Assembly (NCBI GenBank): GCA_963854835.1
Contig: OY978526.1
Location: forward strand, 67,494,765 to 67,558,764
Origin: Megamerina dolium
Lineage: Eukaryota > Arthropoda > Insecta > Diptera > Megamerinidae
Length of the DNA: 64,000 nucleotides
Direction: 5' to 3'
Part shown: piece after piece, positions 11,238-23,642 of the stretch
How positions within the stretch are numbered: position 1 is the stretch's first letter
Layout of the letters: every line of letters starts with the position of its first letter
The notes under the pieces: generated by a model
What the model saw: only the letters and a program-made list of their open reading frames with translations
Told to the model about the DNA's origin: nothing
Database searches by the model: none
Translations under genes and position numbers: made by a program

Positions 11238-12438
11238 TATTAATATATTACAACTACTTTTCATATCTTTTTACCATTAATTTTAAGTTCAAAGGGTATG
11301 TGAAAAGACAACGCTGACCTGTAGCCAATAAGGGCCAGAGAGTAAAGCAATAACAACAATAGGTGGTGAACTCACGGATAGAAAGCATGCGAAAAAAATA
11401 CATATAGAAATTGGAAATTCTCTGAGCAGGAGAGTCAGTATCAGTAGGAGAGTAGGGTATTAGTATGATTAAAAATCGCATTTCCGCGATGAAATATCAG
11501 CAGTCTTTTCTCGCCAAATTTTAGAGAGTAATACAGTATTCGTTCACAAGAAGAAAAATATCAAAAAAAGTAAATAAACAACAATTTGCAAAAAATTGCA
11601 AGTTAACAATACCATAAAACCTTGCAAAAACTAATATCACCTGATTCTAAAACCTAATCCATTGGAAATTTGTTATCTTCGTATAATTTTAAATTTATGC
11701 ACACTTCAAGAATATTTTGTTGTCATATGTGTTTCAATCATATGTTTTTCTTGCTTGTAAATTCTTACAAGTAAATCTTTATCCAGTAAAAACTTGTACG
11801 TTCTCTCACAGCGGTCATTTTACGCTCTCATTTTCTCTATTGTTGCAAGTTGTTTGGCGTTAACTAACACCATTTGACAAAAAACAAATTTGTACGAATA
11901 TTCTGTAAACAAAAAGACCTATTGTAATTTATCATGATGTAATAAAACTAAGGTGATATCGTCGTAACAGTGTTTGACACTCTTGCGACAATCTATGGCA
12001 ATCTCTGTTCTCCTTAGATAATTCGATAAAAAAATATGGTAAGAAAATGCTCCTTTCGTGTTTTTCTCTACAAAACAAAAAACATTGAAAGAACTATTGT
12101 AATTCTTAACTTAAAACTTAAACTTAAAAACTTAATAATTAAACTTAAAAACGAAATAATTTAAAGTTCGTATTGATGTAAATAAACAAGTAAATTTAGC
12201 AATACGACGATTTGCGTATACAATTGTTTTCACTCAATTATTCTTTTATTGCGCAGAATATGCCTAGTGCTTTTTTAGTGCTTTAGTGCCCAAAAAAAAA
12301 ATGGCTGGATGCATGCGATGTAGAATTCTTTTCCCATATTATTAACTCTACGTAGAAAGATCCACCTCATTAAACCTAAACAAAAGGTCGGATATAAATT
12401 TTTATATAATGCTTTTCACTCTACAAGTCCGTCATTAT
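11238..12438. other. Intergenic, no gene seen
   Basis: AT-rich, with only short spurious ORFs on either strand. Nothing recognisable. Confidence 0.4.
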
Positions 12439-12775
12439 TCCTGTCCTAACATATGGCGCAGAAGCCTAGACAATTTCCACCACGGATGAGAGGATGCTTG
12501 GAGCTTTCGAGAGAAAACTTCTGCGCAGGATGAGCTGTATGAGCTGTAGGCTGACAATGACATAGTCAGGCGAATTAAAATCCAGCAGTTGCGCTAGCTA
12601 GGTCATGTCGAGCGAATAGAAGAAGACACTCCAGCGAAGAGGGTATTTAATTCGGCACCTGCTGAAGGACGCAGAAGAAGAGGAAAACCAAACCTCGGTT
12701 GCAAGGACCAAGTGTTGGGTAATCTTTTTATTACATCGCCTCTCAGAAACTCGATCATCACCTTGGAAGATATAC
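12439..12775 (+). mobile_element. Decayed non-LTR retrotransposon, C-terminal part of ORF2
   Basis: Translating with frameshifts gives a 'PVLTYGAEA', then 'TDERMLGAFERKLLRR', then 'RIKIQQLR-LGHVER', then 'GRRRRGKPNL' series. This is typical of the region after the RT domain in LINE-type elements ending in an 'RWLGHVERM' motif. The same motif recurs at 18.85 kb, so this is a dispersed family. Confidence 0.75.
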
Positions 12776-14040
12776 AAGTATAGTTCTTTACGCTTTATAT
12801 TAATTATTTTAATATTTTTTATGACAAATTGAGAACATTCTTTACAATTTAAAATATTCTTTACCCAAAAATGCTTGAGAACTGAAAAAGGTTCTAAAAA
12901 AGGCATAAATTCTGCCCCTTTTTTAAGTATGTTGAAATGATGCCCTGCATAAGACACCGTTATTACACCATGGTAATTTATAAACATAATGAATAAACCA
13001 AAAATATGATATTAATCAAATAAAATTTGTTTAGCAATCAAATGGCCCAAATTTTAATTAAATATTTGTCGAACAAGACTGAAATTTTGCGCCAAAAATG
13101 ACGATCTTATGCAACAAAGCAACACAAGATACAATAAAGTAAATATTCAAATCATATGAACATGTACCCAATTACATATTAGTTGAAATACAAAAGCAAT
13201 GAGTTAATGAGCTGAACGAAAACGTTTCACTAAAAGTATACGCTTTCACATGTGCACCAAAATATATTTGCTAAAAAAAAATTTAAATATAATCATCCGA
13301 GCCATTTATTACTTGTAAATAATAGATATTATTATTTAGGTTCACAGCATATTGAAATCATGAAATCATAAAAAAACGTTTCCATAATTGAATATACATA
13401 TGTATATCAATTACATTCACAATTAAATATGGTACTTAAAATAGGAACTACTTAAGCACAAAATTATCTTTAACAGTTGTGGATGAGTTGTGTAAGATCT
13501 ATAATAAATATTGTAATTAGGGTATTTATTTAAATAGTAAATTTAGTGAGGTACAAAAAAAAAAAGAAGTACAAAATTCACGATACCAAAATCAATGACC
13601 ATGTCTTTCAAGAATACAATGAGATAAATTTACATGTATACATGGACAATTTTAAATGAAATAAATAATAAAATAGCATGTTGGTAAAGTGACGAAGTGG
13701 AATATATACAATATACAATATTATTGTATTGTACATACATACACATGTACGAACGTTGGTAATTTAATTTAAACGTTTCAACAAACTACGATTAATTTTA
13801 TATTATCATGAACCTAAGGACATACTTACATGCAACATCTAAGAGTATAGGTAGTGTTTGGTGTTCAGCGCATAATGTACACACACATAGAGACACACCC
13901 ACGCATCCACGTAGTTATACCCAGTGGGGAAAATTTAAACAACAACTTTATAATGAACATGTTAATATATTTGTTACATTTTTAGATATTGCTAACAATT
14001 AATAATAATTATGTAAAAAATAAAAATAAATAAATATGTA
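12776..14040. other. Intergenic, no gene seen
   Basis: AT-rich; no conserved motif, and the short ORFs have no coding character. Confidence 0.4.
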
Positions 14041-14384
14041 GCACTTCAAGCCCCGAAGGGCTCATTGGCCGAGCTTCTCTTCCATTACTGTTGTGAGTGT
14101 TATATTTTGGACAGTATTAGAAGGGACCTACTTATTTTAGCCGGTTCCGAATGGCAGAACCCTTGTGACATCACTTTTTCTGAGCTTTCTCACAGAGTTC
14201 TTTTAGAATCTTTTTCATGGCAAGTTGTTACTGTTGGAAGAATTGCCAATTACTTGCCGACAGGTGGGTACCGTTCGAAAGAAAAATCGTTTCTGTATTA
14301 AATTTGTTATGCCTCAGCCGGGGATTGAGCCCACAACTTACATATCAGAAGGCCAACATACTAACCACTGAACTACGGCACCTC
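14041..14384 (-). repeat. tRNA-derived SINE, copy 2 (upstream of Amt)
   Basis: Full-length copy on the minus strand. Its pol III head (A box TAGTTCAGTGG, B box GGCTCAATCC) is near 14310-14380 and its 3' hairpin segment (CCCCGAAGGGCTCATTGG) near 14052. It matters because the inverted Amt duplication ends within it, at 14168-14188. Confidence 0.87.
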
Positions 14385-15245
14385 CTTCAAACAAAACAAC
14401 CTAAAATTATGTTTCCGTAGTCAAAATAATTGCACAAAAGCTGTGAAAACTATCAGCAGTTTTAGTGTTTTTGAAAATAAATTTATAATTCAAATTAAAA
14501 TTAATTCTTGAATTTATTTACAGTGTTAAGATAAAAAGGATTTTCGGTGCAGCAAATATTTGTGAGCAAAGAGAAGAGGGTTGACGTTTCATTCTGGCTA
14601 TGAAATTTGTTTTTTTTTTCTCTCCTGCTTTTATGCGTTTTTTGACTCGGACGTTATTTATTGGTTAATCTCATTAAACCAATTTTTAGGCAAAAAGTAC
14701 TGGAATAAAATTAATTATATTGTAATATTTCTTGAGGCATTTCGGTGAGTTCTCAGACGCAGTATGGCAAATACATAATCGATTGAAAGGCATTGTGGGC
14801 GGGTAATTTCCCTAGTAGGTAGTAGTAACATACGAATGAGACGTAAACAAATTAACCAAACGTCATTAGCAGCAGCAGCAGCGAAAGCAACAAAACATAT
14901 GTATATATACATATACGTAACCATAGACGTAGTCAACCATTGTTGCTTATGAGCAGTTAAATCAAAATTAAATCAAATTGATATGTGAATAATTTGTTAT
15001 TTTTGTTGTTTGTTGTTGTTATTATTGCTACTTTTTAGATGGTTCTGATTGATATTTGTATTTTTGAAATTTACATTTTGTCTAGATATCAGAGACAGTT
15101 TACTACTCATACTGGAATGAAGTTCTACTTGGTACCTTTGTACTTAATACATATTGAATGTATTCGATTTTGAAAGTTATAAGTTATCAAAAAATATATA
15201 CTTACCTAATAAAAATTAAAGAATTGAATAAATAACAAATAAAAA
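14385..15245 (+). other. Amt upstream region
   Basis: Probable promoter and 5' UTR of Amt. No clear TATA box was assigned. The whole stretch is duplicated, in inverse orientation, at about 52,249-53,110. Confidence 0.5.
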
Positions 15246-17592
15246 ATGACGTCCAGAATTACAAATGTATCAGCATCACAGGCTACAGCCCTCAAGGGTG
15301 TAGTTCGTAATAGCAGTTATGTTATACCTGGTTTATATGATCTTAGCACCGAGGATACCAATTGGGTATTAACATCATCCTTTATTATTTTTACAATGCA
15401 AACAGGTAAAGTCTGATTACAAATTAAATAATGTTTAATTAATCAAAATCCAAATTATTACATTAATTTCATATTTTTTTTTATTATATTTTAAGTGATT
15501 AATCGAAATTAATCGATTATTTGAAGAATTTGGATAGATTATAATAATATAATTAATAAAATTATTCATTAATTGATTTAGGCTTCGGCATGTTGGAATC
15601 TGGTTGTGTTTCAATAAAGAACGAAGCCAATATTATGATGAAAAATGTTATTGATATTGTACTCGGTGGATTTACTTATTGGCTCTTTGGCTATGGTATG
15701 AGCTATGGACGTGGTCCGCTTTCAAATCCATTTATAGCAATTGGTGATTTCTTGCTCGATCCACCAGTCGGTGATCCATTAATGGGACAAATATTTGCGG
15801 CATTTCTTTTTCAATTGTCATTTGCCACAACGGCCACAACTATTGTCAGTGGTGCAATGGCTGAAAGGTATGTGGGAAATATATTGAAAAAAAATATGGC
15901 AACATTGCAAATGTGTCCGTAATTTTTACAGATGCAACTTTAAGGCATATTGTGTATTTTCTCTTCTCAACACGGTCGTCTATTGTATACCAGCTGGCTG
16001 GGTTTGGGGTGAACATGGTTTTCTTAATAATTTAGGAGCTGTTGATATAGCTGGCAGTGGACCAGTTCATTTAATTGGTACATATATCGTATGTAAATAC
16101 ATTAGATCTTAGATTTGTCCAATTAGGAGAAAACAAGTTTCATGTTCTAAAAAATTATAATCAAATTTTTTTTAACGAAATTCATCGTTAAAAAAACTCA
16201 TAACACAGCTCTCAGAAAAAAGTTCAATGCATAAAAAAAACTTATTCTAAAAATTTGGACCGATCTAATGTGGTATATATACGTATTTATTATGTATTTT
16301 ATATTGCTTGCAAATTTTGAAATAACAACATACATTCATTGCAACATTGTCTAGGTGGCGCCTCAGCTTTTGCTTCAGCGGCCATGTTGGGACCAAGATT
16401 AGGACGTTATGCCGAAGGTTATGATCCATTGCCATTGGGAAATCCTGTTAATGCTTGTATGGGCTTATTTGTTTTATGGTGGGGTTGGTTAGCCTTCAAT
16501 TCGGGCAGTACTTATGGTGTCAGCGGTGCTAAATGGCATTACGCAGCTCGTGCAGCAGTTATGACAATGATGGGCAGTTTCGGAGGCGGTATAGTCAGTA
16601 CGATGTAAGCTTGTCTAATTGAATGACAATCCCATATACCGATGAATACACCTAATTCTAGGTATTCCCTTTGGCGTCACGATGGCCGTATGGATATTAT
16701 GGATCTTATAAATGGCGTTCTTGGTTCTCTGGTATCCATAACGGCTGGATGTTTTCTGTATCGTGCTTGGGAGGCGCTTGTCATCGGTATGTTCGGTGCC
16801 ATATTGTGCGTACTGGCGATGCCGCTTTTCGATCGTATGGGCGTGGATGATCCAGTTGGCGCTAGTGCAGTGCATGGCGTCTGCGGTATATGGGGCGTAA
16901 TTGCCGTCGGTTTATTCGCTGATAATCCAGTGCCGCTGAGCACAACCAAAGGACGATATGGGCTCTTTAAGGGCGGTGGCTGGTACTTGGTCGGCATACA
17001 AAGTCTATCGGCACTTTGTCTTGGCTGCTGGGGTATATGTTCGACGTTTCTTCTATTGTACATCATCGATAAGGTTATACCAATACGTATGAATCCGAAT
17101 GAAGAGTTATTAGGTGCTGACCTGATGGAACATCGTATTCGACACTCGCAAATCGGCCTGTCACGCGCTATATCAGCACTGGCACCGATCAAAATTAATC
17201 TGGAAGAGGTCGTTGGTATTCAGCCGATCGGTCTTAATCCAGGGCATGAGAAAAGTATTGATCAGTTACGTGCTGCTGGCAATAAATTGGAATTGTGGCA
17301 ATCCTACTTGGATCAAACAAAATCAAATCGACCACACAAGCATGATGGCGCTACTCTCTTCGATGCAGATGAGAAGGATTTGAAGCCAGTTCAAAAGTCG
17401 CCACTGAAACAACCGCATAACTTGAGCAGCGTTTTTATTCGAAAAACGAAAACAGCTCATATTAAGCGTAATGCAGATGATCATGTTACTTATAGTATTA
17501 CCGATGGCACATACAAAACCAATAATGATGATTTACCAATAATTTCCACAAGACAATTTGACAAAGATTCAAATTTTGCCTGGGTAGATTAA
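15246..17592 (+). CDS. Amt: Ammonium transporter (Amt/MEP family)
   Basis: Five exons: 15246-15405, 15582-15867, 15932-16077, 16355-16604 and 16662-17592. All have GT-AG introns and compatible phases, giving 590 residues. The protein moves ammonium across a membrane through a trimeric pore formed by about 11 helices per subunit. Family signatures seen are QTGFGMLESGCVS across the exon 1/2 junction, AGWVWGEHGF in exon 3, and the pore twin histidines at H195 (GPVHLIGGASAF) and H352 (ASAVHGVCGIWG). The last about 150 residues are a hydrophilic cytoplasmic tail, as in the long insect Amt proteins. A polyadenylation signal AATAAA lies 25 bp after the stop (17617-17622). Exons 1-3 and most of exon 4 recur in inverted orientation at 50.97-52.25 kb; this copy is the complete one. 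The Drosophila homologue is known to act in antennal auxiliary cells for ammonia sensing. Confidence 0.97.
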
Positions 17593-17616
17593 AGTAAATG
17601 CTTATTTTCCAATAGA

Positions 17617-17622
17617 AATAAA
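17617..17622 (+). terminator. Polyadenylation signal of Amt
   Basis: AATAAA 25 bp downstream of the Amt stop codon. Confidence 0.75.
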
Positions 17623-17685
17623 TGCATACGTTTAATAGCATATACATAAATGCATTGGCAAACATTTTTTATTATTACTTAGTTA

Positions 17686-18235
17686 CTTACTTACGCTACT
17701 TATATGTCCAGTACAACCGATAATCGGTTTAGGTCAAATTAAGCATGCTTCGCTAGCTATCTATGTTATTCGCCAGCTGGCGCCGGTTAGAAGTTCCAAG
17801 CAACGTCATATTCTCAAGTACTTGGTCTTTCCACCAGAGGTTAGGCCTACCTCTTCTGAGCACCGGATTCTTGGATTCAATGTGCATTACTTTGTCGGTA
17901 TAAGCCATCAACGCAAATACAATAGGTCCAAATATCATGCAACGTGTGTTCATGCAGATTATATCAATGTCGTCGCTATACGCTAATGCAATTATGAATC
18001 ACATTGTCTGAAACCCCGTTTGGTGGGGAGATGACATTCCCAATTCTCACTGCTCATCGGGAGATATACAATACAATAGGTCCAAATATCATGCAACGTG
18101 TGTTCATGCAGATTATATCAATGTCGTCGCTATACGCTAATGCAATTATGAATCACATTGTCTGAAACCCCGTTTGGTGGGGAGATGACATTCCCAATTC
18201 TCACTGCTCATCGGGAGATATACAAATACAATTAT
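17686..18235 (-). mobile_element. Decayed non-LTR retrotransposon with internal 154-bp tandem duplication
   Basis: On the minus strand it reads into an RT catalytic motif (LAYSDDIDII), then 'IFGPIVFALMAYTDKVM', then 'RRGRPNLWWKDQVLENM', and ends in a GTAA-type tail near 17686. A 154-bp unit covering the catalytic motif is tandemly duplicated (about 17917-18070 and 18071-18224) with almost no difference between units. Confidence 0.78.
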
Positions 18236-18244
18236 AGTAGATTA

Positions 18245-18545
18245 GATATATAGAGATTATCTTCTTTTTTGATATTATCACTCAAATCTAGTTTCGAACA
18301 AATAGATTTCCCATATAAAATTAATACCACCATAATCTGGTATTTTTTGTAAATCCCGATAACTTTGCTAGATTTTCCTCTATGCAACTCTGTTTTTTAT
18401 CGATTATTTCGTAAAGAAGGGAGTAAAATCAAAATTGGCGTTGATTTGGCGTTGGATTTTAACATCTAACAATCCCTTTAGAAGTAAATCTTACTATGTA
18501 AACGAGTAGTAAACTAGTTGTGGTAATCTCTATGTGTAAACATAT
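18245..18545. repeat. Dispersed repeat, copy 1 (related to 29.14-29.70 kb)
   Basis: Shares 'AATCCCGATAACTTTG', 'CTCTATGCAACTCTG', 'GGGAGTAAAATCAAA' and 'CTAACAATCCCTTTAGAA' blocks with the second copy. The ends carry a short inverted repeat (ATAGAGATTAT / GTAATCTCTAT), suggesting a MITE. No coding capacity. Confidence 0.7.
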
Positions 18546-18829
18546 TATTACCATATTTTAAGAGAATTCTTCACAATAAAAAACTAGAAAAAATTATTTA
18601 TTACATGAAAATTATTATGAAAAAAGTGAACAAAATTACTGAATCAAATAAAATTAAATGGTAAAATATCACTTTTATCGACTAGCAATTTTTAATCGAT
18701 ATCTCATTTGTCGAAAATCTCATCCCTGCACATAAATTACTCTGCATTGAAAACAACTAGTTCGGAACTATTGAACTCACTAGTTAAAATTAAAAATTAT
18801 TTTAGAATTTATCCATTGAACTGTATGTC

Positions 18830-19075
18830 GACACCGACATAGTAAAGCACATTAAAAATCAGCGGTTGCGCTGGCTAGGTCATGTCGAGCGAATGAAAGG
18901 TGTTATATTCGGAAGAGGATGACCTAACCTCCGGTGGAAAGATTAAGTACTGGAGAACTTGTCAGCGCCTGGAATTTCTAATTGGAAAGAGCTGGCTGGC
19001 GGAGCATGTTAGATTCGGCGTAAACCGATTTTCGGTTCTAATGGCTACATAAGTAAGAAAGTAAGTTATCCATTT
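18830..19075 (+). mobile_element. LINE 3' end fragment
   Basis: Translation resembles 'DTDIVKHIK', then 'RLRWLGHVERM', then 'PNLRWKD-VLENL', and ends in a repeated TAAG/GTAAG tail (19050-19070). Same family as the fragments at 12.5 and 17.8 kb. It is the best-preserved copy of the 3' end. Confidence 0.78.
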
Positions 19076-19900
19076 ATTGTTATTCGCCATGATTCGTACC
19101 TAGGTACAGATCAAACAATTTATTGGCATTCATTATATTATACTTTCCATCTATATACAATATTTCACGTTTAAATATATTTCAAAACTTCACAATTGAT
19201 CTTATTTTCTGGTATTCCCCGCGATTCGCTAATCTGTAATATATTATTGTTTCAAAACTACATCCAAATCTTTCTAGTTATTACACTAGGTCATTTATTC
19301 CAGCCACAAAACTAGTACATCATCGTACTAGTTTCACAGCACGATATATTTACAAACTCCATGAAATCGATGAAATTATTCAATGCCACTAAAACATTTT
19401 CTATTTAATAAAATAATATTTTTAACTTTAAATAAGAGAAATGCAACGAATGGCGTTTATAATGAAAAGATTTACTACGAAATTCAAAACTTCAAAAACA
19501 TCAAGCGCGAAAAGTATGTTGTGGAGTTGCTCACCTAGAAAGCTTGAAAAGCCTGAACGACTTCGAAAAGCGCAACGCCTGGAAAACCTGGTATGGCTCA
19601 TCAGGTAAATAAATGTTTTCAAATTCCATTTCTTAAAAATATCTTCGCGCTGTTGAGGATTCAAGTGGTGATGAAACAGTTTGGTGACAATACTCCTAAT
19701 TATTCGCCGCTCCGCATGTTGACTTCGGTCTGTTATTTCAACAGATGCGTTGTAAATTGTTGACAAAGCACCGCACTTTAATAGCCTACTTTTCGGAGGT
19801 TAGGATTTTTTGAAAGTGGCAAGAAGCTACATGACGTTGCTTTATTTTCATTTCAGTTGCTGCAACCTTTCACTGCATACATCATTTTTCGGAACAAGTG
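19076..19900. other. Intergenic, no gene seen
   Basis: AT-rich. The minus-strand ORF at 19428-19766 has no recognisable domain and I do not call it a gene. Confidence 0.4.
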
Positions 19901-19903
19901 CAG

Positions 19904-22020
19904 AATACGGCCTCCTAAAGAAAAAAAATAAAAAAATGTCTCGGATAGAGCTTATTTTTGTAAATATAGAAAATAAAAAATTTAAGGTCAAGGTCAAAAT
20001 TTAAAATTGAGGTCGAGATTATTCGAGACGAAATTTTTTTCTGCAATATGGGTATCAAAAGAAAGGTTTTTTAAATACCTTTTTACTCAAAAATATAAAT
20101 TTGAAATTTTTTTTCGAAAATAAGCCTCATTTACCTATCGAAAATTTAGCACCATACTAAAGCCTATACAATTACCTTCACAACGGTGTATAAAACATGT
20201 TGTCCAAGAATTTTTATGCATTTACAAATTTTTTTCAAGCTGATACTTCATCTAGTGTTTCCAATAGAGACGGCTTTCGATACAATTATCTGCATGTCTT
20301 CAAATTCAGTATCGCAACCAACAGTATTTTAAGATAAAAGCTTTTTTTGATAGCGGACCTTCGCTGCCATCATAAAAAAGTCCATAAGCTCGTCAATATT
20401 ATTAAATTTACAATATTTTAATAACATAAATTTGCCAGGTACCCATCGAAATATCGCTGAAACTGCGGCATGGGTTGTTTAGCATGCCGCCACAGTCCTT
20501 CAATATTGTTTGCATGTTGTTTTGACTCGGGGTCCTTAAAATGCAGTGAGTGGTTAACTTTGAAGTGTTAGTAACCCTCTTCCGATAAACAATCATAAGC
20601 CTAAAATATAAAATTGTTAGGCTTCACTAAGTGAAAAAATTATATTAAACATACCCTCCAACAATCTGACACAATGGTTGTGCCAGGCTCTATCCAGTCT
20701 TTTATTATATTTAGTAGGGCTTCCTGGTCCCTTTTTTTCACCGAGACGAGGAAACAGAGATTACTTCCTCTCTCTACTCCTCCAAATACCCATTGCCCTT
20801 CAACCGCATGACCGCGATGGTATTTCCGCCTGCCAAATTTACTCTCGTCTATTTCGACGGTCTTGCCAATTCCGCCAATCTTATGTTTTTTAATGACCAT
20901 GCCGCCATACGCCACCTCACGACAAAAAATACACCAGTCTATGGCCGTAAGACGCGCAATGCCCAATTCGTCCATAATAAACTGTTGGGTAACATTCTTT
21001 ACCCACAAATACGAAGATGCCAACAGTTTCACCATTGGCAATTTCGATTTATCGAAACATGTATTTTTTCTAAGCGACACCTTAACATCGCGTTTACATT
21101 TCTTCCTCTTGATCTTTATATACATCGATTGACAACTAAAATTATTTATAACATACATATACATATATATATATATATCAATACTACCTAATAGAATATG
21201 AACATTACCTCCAAACATAACCATTGATTTCACCAGATTCAAATTATGCCCATTTGCGCATTTATATGTTCCTTCACTCGGAACCAAGCGCCATTCCATC
21301 AGTTTGTTAAAATCGTTAGTCGATTCAAATAAACTATTTATTTTAGACAAATTAAGCTCAATCATTTCAATTTATATTAAAAATCAAATCAAATCAAATT
21401 TGTCTATTACTTGACGCTAATTCTTAACTTTTGAAATAACGGGACTGAACAGTGTAACCTAAAATTTTTGTTTTCCCAATTAACAATATTTTTGCTGGTT
21501 GCTCTAGTACACAAACAATGTTGTCTTTATCAGATTAATAGAAGAATTAGTTAATTACACTATTTCATCCTATTTTTCCTTAATTCTTTTGTCTATGTCT
21601 ACCGCTATGATTATAACTGTCTCACTATTCTTCTGTGCACATATATATAATAAAATAAAATAAAAATAATATAAAATTTGATAGGTTAATGAGGAACTTT
21701 TTCAAAAAAAAAAATCAGTTTTTACAAAATTTGTATAAAAAATTTATATTTTTCTTCATAACATTTAAAAAGTTAAAAATTCATATAAAATATTATATAC
21801 CTATAAAAGAGTATTAAGATTACCTGTGTTTTGATACCTATATTATATAAAAAAATTGCTTGTCTATCGAGTAATCTCGACCTCAATTTTGAACTTTGAC
21901 CTTGAGCCACGCCTTGTATGGGCGTTTGCACCGACAAACTTTTAGTTGTTATAACGACAAGAATTAGCTGTATCCGACGCAATTTATTATTATTACTTCC
22001 TTAAGGAGGCCGTATGCCTA
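19904..22020 (-). mobile_element. Decayed Merlin-type DNA transposon
   Basis: Imperfect terminal inverted repeats over about 120 bp. The left has ATACGGCCTCCTAAAG (about 19907) and GAGGTCGAGATTATTCGAGA (20009-20028). The right has CTTAAGGAGGCCGTAT (about 22000-22015) and, inverted, the same GAGGTCGAGATTA block (about 21874-21895). The interior encodes an ISXO2/IS1016-like transposase, which defines the Merlin superfamily. I could not find a clean 8-9 bp target duplication. Confidence 0.75.
20400..21365 (-). pseudogene. Merlin (ISXO2-like DDE) transposase, interrupted
   Basis: The start is an ATG at 21365. A zinc-ribbon-like segment is followed by 'LGIARLTAIDWCIFCREV', then the first catalytic aspartate in VEIDESKFGRRKYHRGH and the second in TTIVSDCWR. 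The glutamate block (NNIEGLWRHAKQPMPQ) lies at about 20455-20510. The SDCWR and YDCLSEEGY halves are separated by a 50-60 bp GT-AG intron (about 20600-20655), and a second intron near 21130-21210 is likely. The frame is broken by a TAA directly after EEGY and by a 1-base deletion near the GYLA-F segment. It is therefore a pseudogene, not a domesticated gene, unless these are sequence errors. Confidence 0.82.
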
Positions 22021-22523
22021 TTTTTCAAAACTTGTCTATATTTAAAATAGTAAAAATAACCTATCCACTTCTGAGACTTTACACTTTGTTTACATTTATT
22101 TTTCCTACTGTGGCATCGCATCTCATCAGCTGATTGTCAAACTGATTTAGAGTAAAATAACGGACCTGCGCAATACACAATCCTTCTTGCTTTCATTCTT
22201 GAGTACGGGTTGCTATTTTCAATACAAATTCAAATTCAATTAGTACATTTTTAACCCTGCTGCCCTGTTTCAAACGAGTCCCTAATTCTCAATTGAAGAA
22301 AAATTAGAGTGACATGTTTAAACTCAAATTAAAAATCAAAATATTTATTAATTTTATATTTATGCATTCCGAACAAAAATTAAATTTTTGGCAATGATTC
22401 AGGCCCAACGCTTTGCGACAGTAGCAGGAAAAGTTTCCGTACATAGTATCAAAAATGATTCTCAGGGGAGTAGGGTTAATTATTGTAAAATACAAATTTA
22501 TTCGCCTGCTGAAAAAAAAAAAT
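22021..22523. other. Intergenic, no gene seen
   Basis: AT-rich sequence without recognisable features. Confidence 0.4.
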
Positions 22524-22685
22524 ATGTAGCACTTACAGGCCCCGAAGAGTCGAGCTTCTCTTCTAGTACTTTTGTGTGTGTTAAATTTTGGGCAGTATTA
22601 GAAGAGACCTACTTATAGCCGGTTTCGAACGGCATAACCCTTGTGACATCTCTCTTTCTGAGCTTTGTCAACGCTTTTTAGGAAA
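22524..22685 (-). repeat. SINE copy 3 (3' half only)
   Basis: Matches the 3' part of the SINE family, from the 3' GCACTTACAGGCCCCGAAGAG segment to the CTCAGAAAGAG block, and lacks the tRNA-like head. This is typical of 5'-truncated insertion or later deletion. Confidence 0.78.
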
Positions 22686-22689
22686 ATTA

Positions 22690-23552
22690 AATAAATAACA
22701 TTTCACTCAGCGACCTATAATTAGTACAGAAAAACGTTTTTCTAAATGTAAACTAGTGTATTTGAAAGTTAAGAAATGAAACCTCAAGGAATATACACAA
22801 TTGTATTTTAAATTTACGAAACGCTAAAATTTAAGCGTTTACACACAGGGTAAGATAAACGCACCTTGTTAAATAATTATGTAACATAGACACCTTCAAT
22901 TAAATGAGGTTGCTTTCTGCCTTCGTTTAAATTTACGTACTGAAATCTTCGCTTAAACTCTCAGAATTTGTGTGAATCATTCCAAAAGCGCCACTTTTGT
23001 AGTGGAAAAATAAAAACAAAACAAATCAAATGTCAAAACTTATTGGCGCTACTCTCTGCACACTGTCCCGCCAAAAACAAGGCATCTGGTCAGCTTAGTT
23101 ATAGTCTGATTGGCAGCACTGTCGAAACTACTTTTTTTTTTTTTTACAAATTATTTTTTTATATACCGCCTCCCAGATTCCTTACTTAAAATATTCATAA
23201 GAACCACCGCTTCATATGCCGCGAAACCATTCAAATTATTATATTAATTCGCTTGTATTCGAATATTTTCTTAATAAGTCAGAGTGCAAATATGCAATAC
23301 ACATCTCACATCTGTCAGTTTCCATATCGACGCCATATGACCCCACCCATCAACTAGAGTAGGCACAAATAAGGTAACAAACCACAGAGCCATTGTAATA
23401 GGTTTGTATCTTTAGAATCGCAGACCTCGCAGTTCAAATGAATGCTACGTAAAATCAACCACTTTCTTTACCTTTATTGTTTATACTATACCAAAGAATT
23501 GAGTAAAAAAAACCACATCATCTTAGTTTCGCAACTAATTTGGAGAAATGCT
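22690..23552. other. Intergenic region downstream of Hsc70-4
   Basis: No gene seen. Includes a T-run near 23132-23160. Confidence 0.4.
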
Positions 23553-23563
23553 TTTATTTATTA
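23553..23563 (-). terminator. Polyadenylation signal of Hsc70-4
   Basis: Overlapping AATAAATAAA on the minus strand, about 80 bp after the stop codon. Confidence 0.7.
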
Positions 23564-23642
23564 CGGCTTTATGTTATAATATTATGCTCCATGCTTGTTA
23601 CTCCATCGCTATATCAGAGAGAATTTGTATAAATTAAACAAT

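Noticed and set aside
20640..21365. Domesticated ISXO2-like gene
   Set aside because: The full conserved domain contains an in-frame TAA and a 1-base deletion, and it lies between inverted terminal repeats.
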